This document shows positions 5,676 through 8,183 of a stretch of 8,183 bases of DNA, piece by piece. The notes under the pieces were generated by a model. The model saw only the letters and a list, made by a program, of their open reading frames with translations. It did no database searches and was not told the origin of the DNA. Position numbers and translations under genes: made by a program. The first letter of the stretch is position 1; the number at the start of each line of letters is the position of its first letter. The DNA is from Devosia sp. (lineage in GTDB: Bacteria; Pseudomonadota; Alphaproteobacteria; Rhizobiales; Devosiaceae). The stretch spans positions 1-8,183 of the forward strand of contig JAEUMC010000369.1 in NCBI GenBank assembly GCA_016793415.1, written 5' to 3'.

Positions 5676-6565
5676 CCCCGATAGCGCAGCGCCTCGACGA
5701 ACGCGGTGAAGGCCGGCGAGGGCTGGCGGCGGTGGGGGTAGTAGAGGTGATAGCCCTGCCACAGCGGTGACCAGTCGGCCAGCACCTCCACCAGCTCGCC
5801 GCTCTCGATGTACTTGCGCGCCATATACTCCGGCACGTTGCCGAGTCCGTGCCCGTCGAGCGCCGCATCGAGCACCGGCAGGATCGAGTTGAAGACCAGC
5901 TGCCCCTCGACCCGCACGTTGAGCTCGCGGCCGTCCTTCTTGAACTCCCAGGCATAGAGGCTGCCGGCGGTGGTCAGCCGAAGGTTGATGCACTGGTGGT
6001 TGGTGAGCTCGTGCGGCGTCAGCGGCGGCGAGCGCTGTTCGAGGTATTCAGGCGTCGCCACCACGCTGAACCGCCAGTCCGGCCCGATCCGCACCGCGAT
6101 CATGTCCTTGGACAGTGCCTCGCCCAGCCGCACTCCGGCATCGAGGCGCTGCTCGACGATGTCGACAAAGCCGTTCTGGATCGCCAGTTCCACCGTGATG
6201 TCGGGATAGCGCGTGAGGAACGTCTTCAGCATCGGCCGGAACACCGAGGCCACCACCGAGTCGCCGCACGACACCCGGATGGTCCCGGCCGGCCGGTCGC
6301 GCAGCTCGCTCAGCGCCGCGATCTCCGCCTCGATCTGCTCGAAATGCGGGCCGACCGAGTTCACCAGCCGCTGCCCCGCCTCGGTCGGCGCGACGCTGCG
6401 CGTCGTCCGCGACAACAATCTGAGCCCCAGCCGCTCTTCCAGGCCCTTGATCGAGTGACTGAGCGCCGACGGCGTCACCCCCAGCTTCGCCGCCGCGCGG
6501 GTAAAGCTCTGCTCTCGCGCCACCGCGAGGAAGGCCTGCATGTCATCGATCGGGGTGCGTGCCAT
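5672..6565 (-). CDS. LysR-type transcriptional regulator
   Basis: A 297-residue protein of normal LysR length. The N-terminal winged helix-turn-helix is complete: MQAFLAVAREQSFTRAAAKL (9-28), recognition region VTPSALSHSIKGLEERLG (30-47) and LLSRTTRSVAPTEAG (50-64), followed by a linker helix and the effector-binding domain (about 90-295) beginning TIRVSCGDSVVASVF. The overall pattern resembles the large DmlR/AaeR-like group of LysR proteins; the co-inducer cannot be told from sequence. The ATG at 6565 fits the domain start; the ribosome site is poor. It is divergent from the cupin-dehydrogenase-reductase operon with 95 bases between starts, the classical arrangement in which a LysR protein controls its neighbour and itself. 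Its TAG stop overlaps the lipoprotein's TAA on the other strand. Confidence 0.92.
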   Translation of the reverse strand: MARTPIDDMQAFLAVAREQSFTRAAAKLGVTPSALSHSIKGLEERLGLRLLSRTTRSVAPTEAGQRLVNSVGPHFEQIEAEIAALSELRDRPAGTIRVSCGDSVVASVFRPMLKTFLTRYPDITVELAIQNGFVDIVEQRLDAGVRLGEALSKDMIAVRIGPDWRFSVVATPEYLEQRSPPLTPHELTNHQCINLRLTTAGSLYAWEFKKDGRELNVRVEGQLVFNSILPVLDAALDGHGLGNVPEYMARKYIESGELVEVLADWSPLWQGYHLYYPHRRQPSPAFTAFVEALRYRG

Positions 6566-6594
6566 TACTGAGCCATGCTCACAACTACATGTAG

Positions 6595-6609
6595 ATTATC
6601 GATCCTAAT
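6595..6609. promoter_or_regulatory. Candidate LysR binding box (T-N11-A)
   Basis: ATTA-N7-TAAT is an interrupted dyad containing T-N11-A (T6596 to A6608), the classic LysR-box form, within the 95-base divergent gap. Its left arm on the minus strand is the -10-like GATAAT facing the lysR gene, fitting autorepression. A neighbouring 10-bp palindrome CTACATGTAG (6585-6594) could be part of the same site. Such short motifs arise by chance, so the call is tentative. Confidence 0.35.
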
Positions 6610-6660
6610 CGAGGGCGTTGCGGCTGGCTACATTGCCATGGCAGCAAGGAGTGCATCGCC

Positions 6661-7077
6661 ATGGAGATCTATCGCGCCGGCAGCCGGCCCTCGGGCAGGG
6701 GCCCCGCAGACTGGTTCACCGGAACGGTTCGCGTCGATCCGCTGTTCAACCCGGAAGCGCCCGATCGGGTGCAGGGTGCCAGCGTCAGCTTCGAGCCCGG
6801 CGCCCGCACCAACTGGCACACCCACCCGCTCGGCCAGACCCTGGTGGTGCTCCACGGCGTCGGCCGGGTGCAGCGCTGGGGTGGCCCGATCGAGGACATT
6901 CGCCCCGGCGACGTTGTCTGCTTTGCCCCGGGCGAAAAGCACTGGCACGGCGCCGCACCGCTCACCGCCATGACCCATCTCGCCATCCAGGAGGTGGAGA
7001 ACGGCAAGGTGGTCGACTGGCTCGAGCCGGTCTCCGACGCCCAATACGCGACGCCCCAGGTGACGCCGTCTGCCTAG
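6661..7077 (+). CDS. Small metal-binding cupin, hydroxynitrile lyase-like
   Basis: A 138-residue single-domain cupin, about the length of the bacterial cupin hydroxynitrile lyases. Motif 1 is [15 protein letters not shown] (52-66) with H53, H55 and Gln59 where most cupins have Glu; motif 2 is [16 protein letters not shown] (82-97) with H94. From memory, the Mn-dependent hydroxynitrile lyase of Granulicella tundricola uses exactly His53, His55, Gln59 and His94, with His106 near the active site; His106 is also present here, as are Ala40, Val42 and Gln110, positions discussed for that enzyme. The family catalyses cyanohydrin cleavage in vitro, but the natural role is unclear, so hydroxynitrile lyase activity is an inference. 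The ATG is supported by AAGGAG (6646-6651). First gene of the LysR-linked operon, 17 bases before the dehydrogenase. Confidence 0.88.
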   Translation: MEIYRAGSRPSGRGPADWFTGTVRVDPLFNPEAPDRVQGASVSFEPGARTNWHTHPLGQTLVVLHGVGRVQRWGGPIEDIRPGDVVCFAPGEKHWHGAAPLTAMTHLAIQEVENGKVVDWLEPVSDAQYATPQVTPSA

Positions 7078-7094
7078 ACCTGAAGGGACCCATC

Positions 7095-8111
7095 ATGCTG
7101 GCCACCATCCTCCACGCCCCCGGCGACGTGCGCGTCGAACAGCGCGACGAACCGAAAATCCTCAAGCCCACCGATGCGATCATCCGCCTCTCGGCCACCT
7201 GCATCTGCGGCTCGGACCTCTGGCCGTTCCGCGGCGCCAACCCGGTCACCGCGCCGATGGCCATGGGCCACGAATATTGCGGCGTGGTGGTTGAGGTCGG
7301 CAGCGAGGTGAAGACCGTCCGGCCAGGGCAGTTCGTCGTCGGCTCGTTCGTCCTCTCCGACAATACCTGTCCGCACTGCCGCCACGGCTTCCACTCCTCC
7401 TGCGAGCAGCGCGAATTCATGACCGGCGGACAGGCGGAACTGGCGCGCGTGCCGCTCGCTGATGGCACCTTGATCGCGACCGCCGAGTTGCCGCCGGACG
7501 ATCTGATCCCCAGCCTTCTCGCCGCCTCCGACGTGCTCGGCACCGGCTGGTATGCCGCCGACGCCGCCCGCGTGCAGCCGGGCTCCACCGTGGTGGTGGT
7601 CGGCGATGGGGCCGTGGGCCTGATGGGCGTGCTGGCCGCCAGACAGCTCGGCGCCGACCGCATCATCGCCATGAGCCGGCACAAGTCGCGGCAGGATCTG
7701 GCGCTCGACTATGGCGCCACCGACATCGTCGCCGAGCGCGGCGAAGCCGGGGTGGCGCGGGTCCGCGAACTGACCCGGCGCATCGGCGCCGATGCGGTGC
7801 TCGAATGCGTCGGCACCCAGGAATCGATGCAGACTGCCATCGATTGCGCCCGCCCGGGCTCGATGATCGGCTATGTCGGCGTGCCGCATGGTGTGACCTT
7901 CGACGGCCAGCAGCTGTTCTTCGCGCAGCGCGGCATGATCGGCGGGCCGGCGCCGGTGCGCCGCTTCCTGCCGCAACTTCTCGACCTTATCCTCACCCGC
8001 CGGATCAACCCCGGCAGGGTGTTCGATCTCGAACTGCCGCTCCGCGACGCCGCAGCTGGCTATCGCGCCATGGACGAGCGCCGCGCCATCAAGGCGCTGC
8101 TTCGCGTCTAA
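7095..8111 (+). CDS. Zinc-dependent alcohol dehydrogenase (MDR family)
   Basis: A 338-residue medium-chain dehydrogenase. Catalytic zinc site: Cys38 in ICGSDLWPF, and His59-Glu60 in GHEYCG. Structural zinc lobe: TCPHCRHGFHSSC gives Cys92, Cys95 and Cys103, while the first of the usual four ligands is Asp89. The Rossmann motif VVVVGDGAVGLMG (166-178) has GxGxxG at 170-175. The second strand ends in AMSRHKSR (192-199) without an acidic residue, favouring NADP(H). The C-terminus GYRAMDERRAIKALLRV is typical of the family. Expected reaction: reversible alcohol/aldehyde or ketone oxidoreduction; substrate unknown. The ATG at 7095 has GAAGGGA (7082-7088) six bases ahead; the reading frame is open back to 6618, but that part is the cupin gene in another frame. 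Second gene of the operon, 16 bases before the aldo/keto reductase. Confidence 0.92.
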   Translation: MLATILHAPGDVRVEQRDEPKILKPTDAIIRLSATCICGSDLWPFRGANPVTAPMAMGHEYCGVVVEVGSEVKTVRPGQFVVGSFVLSDNTCPHCRHGFHSSCEQREFMTGGQAELARVPLADGTLIATAELPPDDLIPSLLAASDVLGTGWYAADAARVQPGSTVVVVGDGAVGLMGVLAARQLGADRIIAMSRHKSRQDLALDYGATDIVAERGEAGVARVRELTRRIGADAVLECVGTQESMQTAIDCARPGSMIGYVGVPHGVTFDGQQLFFAQRGMIGGPAPVRRFLPQLLDLILTRRINPGRVFDLELPLRDAAAGYRAMDERRAIKALLRV

Positions 8112-8127
8112 CCCCAAGGAGATGACA

Positions 8128-8183
8128 ATGCAGAAGCGCAAACTCGGGCAAGGGCTTGAAGTCTCGGCCATCGGCCTCGGCTG
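8128..8183 (+). CDS. Aldo/keto reductase, 5' part only
   Basis: Only the first 18 codons and two bases are in the window: MQKRKLGQGLEVSAIGLG. This is the characteristic start of bacterial NADPH-dependent aldo/keto reductases, where (M)-x-x-R-x-LG-x-x-G-L-x-V-S-x-x-GLG forms the first barrel strand. AAGGAG (8116-8121) with a six-base spacer supports the ATG. The 16-base gap to the dehydrogenase makes it the third gene of the cupin operon. A full aldo/keto reductase would extend roughly 900 more bases past the window edge, so completeness cannot be judged. Confidence 0.8.
   Translation, partial: MQKRKLGQGLEVSAIGLG

Noticed and set aside
6618..7094. N-terminal extension or cupin fusion of the alcohol dehydrogenase
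   Set aside because: The frame is open but the stretch is translated in a different frame as the cupin. The dehydrogenase domain begins at the ATG at 7095 with its own ribosome site.
7074..8171. 365-codon open frame on the minus strand
   Set aside because: Antisense to the alcohol dehydrogenase; rich in Ala, Gly, His and Asp without domain motifs. A GC-rich shadow.

Overview
The window is a GC-rich (roughly two-thirds G+C), densely coded stretch of bacterial chromosome. Codon use, protein styles and long antisense shadow frames point to an alphaproteobacterium, plausibly Hyphomicrobiales; this is an inference without a marker gene. I see no rRNA, tRNA, CRISPR array, transposase or phage gene. 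There are ten genes, the last cut by the window edge.

Left part (83-2079): a RibD/DHFR-fold reductase gene on the plus strand faces a two-gene minus-strand unit, an APH-fold phosphotransferase followed by a GNAT-like protein. Their stop and start overlap as ATGA, so they are probably translationally coupled. The phosphotransferase most likely starts at a GTG with a very strong ribosome binding site. A 241-base gap separates it from the divergent next gene.

Middle part (2080-5087): an exported metallophosphatase/5'-nucleotidase with a Tat-like signal is followed, convergently, by an OhrR-type MarR repressor with its redox cysteine and two tyrosines in place. The repressor is divergent from an alpha/beta hydrolase. 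The 161 bases between their starts hold two related operators with ATCGC-N2-GCGAT cores, overlapping recognisable promoters for each gene, plus a separate 10-3-10 inverted repeat. This reads as a self-contained peroxide- or electrophile-responsive switch whose visible target is a hydrolase rather than the usual ohr peroxidase. Behind the hydrolase lies a hairpin-bearing, repeat-like intergenic segment.

Right part (5088-8183): a TTG-started lipoprotein of unknown function overlaps, tail to tail, a LysR-type regulator. Divergent from the regulator is an operon of a small cupin, a zinc-dependent alcohol dehydrogenase and an aldo/keto reductase (only its first 18 codons are in view), with 16-17 base gaps. 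The cupin has the metal ligand set (H53, H55, Q59, H94) that I recall for the bacterial cupin hydroxynitrile lyases, which suggests a LysR-controlled carbonyl/cyanohydrin-type redox module.
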